A stretch of 64,000 bases of DNA. Source: an uncultured Gammaproteobacteria bacterium (GTDB taxonomy: Bacteria; Pseudomonadota; Gammaproteobacteria; Pseudomonadales; Litorivicinaceae). The position numbers and the translations under genes are program-made. A model generated the notes under the pieces. It was not told where the DNA came from. It did no database searches and saw only the letters and a list, made by a program, of their open reading frames with translations. Where the stretch lies: positions 24,619-88,618 of the forward strand of contig CAJXNQ010000002.1 in assembly GCA_913057215.1 (NCBI GenBank). Direction: 5' to 3'. Numbering within the stretch: position 1 is the stretch's first letter; each line of letters starts with the position of its first letter. Shown one piece after another: positions 63,141 through 64,000 of the stretch.

Positions 63141-64000
63141 ATGTACGCAAAGACCTCCGCAATTTCTGATTATGATCATGCACTCTGGGAGGCGATGGCC
63201 GCCGAAACAGAGCGTCAGGAAGATCACATTGAGCTGATTGCTTCAGAAAATTATGCGAGCCCACGCGTTTTGGAAGCCCAAGGCTCTGTTTTGACGAATA
63301 AGTATGCTGAGGGATATCCCGGCAAGCGCTATTACGGCGGCTGTGAGCATGTCGATGTGGTTGAGGAGCTCGCCATCGAGCGCGCCAAGCAGCTGTTTGG
63401 CGCAGCATATGCCAATGTACAGCCACACGCGGGGTCGCAAGCCAATGCGGCCGCATATTTGGCGCTCTTAAATTCTGGGGACACCATTTTAGGCATGTCG
63501 TTGGCCGATGGTGGACACCTGACGCATGGAGCGTCAGTGAACTTTTCCGGGAAGACCTATCAGGCGGTGCAATATGGCATCGATGCCGACGGGTACATGG
63601 ATTACAACCAAATTTCGGATCTCGCCGAAGCACACAAACCAAAGCTCATCTTAGGTGGTTTTTCAGCCTACTCACGGATTGTTGACTGGGCCAAGATGCG
63701 TGAAATCGCCGACAACGTGGGTGCCTATTTCTTGGTTGATATGGCGCACATCGCAGGCCTTGTGGCGGCAGGTGTGTATCCCTCTCCGGTGCCGCATGCG
63801 CACGTCGTCACAACCACTACGCATAAAACGCTGCGCGGCCCGCGCTCAGGTCTGATTCTGTCCGGTGTCGAAGATGAGACACTGCATAAAAAGCTGAATT
63901 CTGGGGTATTCCCAGGAATGCAGGGCGGCCCGCTGATGCATGCGGTGGCCGGGAAAGCGGTTGCCTTTAAAGAAGCGATGGAGCCTGAGTTCAAAACCTA
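63141..64000 (+). CDS. glyA: Serine hydroxymethyltransferase (partial, runs off right edge)
   Basis: 286 residues of about 420 are visible. ATG 63141 with AAGGA upstream. [40 protein letters not shown] and the PLP-lysine segment [12 protein letters not shown] are all present. It interconverts serine and glycine with THF. It is divergent from the gcv operon, so the cell can set glycine production and breakdown at one control region. Confidence 0.97.
   Translation, partial: MYAKTSAISDYDHALWEAMAAETERQEDHIELIASENYASPRVLEAQGSVLTNKYAEGYPGKRYYGGCEHVDVVEELAIERAKQLFGAAYANVQPHAGSQANAAAYLALLNSGDTILGMSLADGGHLTHGASVNFSGKTYQAVQYGIDADGYMDYNQISDLAEAHKPKLILGGFSAYSRIVDWAKMREIADNVGAYFLVDMAHIAGLVAAGVYPSPVPHAHVVTTTTHKTLRGPRSGLILSGVEDETLHKKLNSGVFPGMQGGPLMHAVAGKAVAFKEAMEPEFKT

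Overview
The window looks like the chromosome of a marine-type gammaproteobacterium (Oceanospirillales-like heterotroph; genus not determined). The reasons are the gene orders corB-ypjD | ffh-rpsP-rimM-trmD-rplS, xerD-dsbC-alaC-hom-thrC-recJ and prfB-lysS, together with csrA, maeB and a riboswitch-controlled gcvTHP facing glyA. It is mostly well-packed housekeeping DNA with two accessory parts. No rRNA, tRNA, IS element or CRISPR array was seen.

Layout. 1-6400: carbon storage and acyl-CoA metabolism (ATP-grasp ligase tail, acuI-type reductase, phasin, phaR, phaC, mmsA and a divergent LysR regulator). The phasin promoter carries three TGC-N3-GCA palindromes, and the mmsA/LysR gap carries two ATCAATATTGAT palindromes. 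6400-8630: an AT-richer insert with an AbiEi/AbiEii type IV toxin-antitoxin pair behind inverted-repeat operators. 8683-15550: prfC, a tatD-like gene, an RND efflux pump and csrA. 15808-25545: NIF3-like protein, two Nudix hydrolases, corB and ypjD homologues, ffh and the rpsP operon, a Crp-family regulator with a palindrome next to a ten-helix-type membrane protein, then xerD. 25579-38524: dsbC, alaC, hom, thrC, recJ, IclR, an ABC-2 exporter, an SDR, a LysR regulator and maeB. 38602-46699: small anchored protein, phosphoribosyltransferase, a polar amino-acid ABC importer without an ATPase gene, a glyoxalase-like protein and a second RND pump.

46756-54923 is the most unusual part. prfB (with its programmed +1 frameshift) and lysS are followed without a gap by six tightly coupled genes: an M14/aspartoacylase-type hydrolase, two small proteins resembling cyclic-nucleotide-binding folds, a single-helix HlyD-like stub, and two ABC-exporter-like proteins in which essentially every ATPase catalytic residue is lost or replaced. 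The frames are intact and overlapping, so this does not look like simple decay. The set resembles a stripped-down peptide exporter of the NHLP type whose nucleotide sites are dead.

54899-64000: a QueD-like enzyme, a fumarylacetoacetase-family hydrolase, a small membrane protein, then the leftward operon gcvT-gcvH-gcvP-lipA-M48 protease under a tandem glycine riboswitch, and glyA running off the right edge. The glycine-cleavage genes, the lipoyl synthase that supplies the H-protein cofactor and serine hydroxymethyltransferase form one C1-metabolism locus with overlapping divergent promoters.
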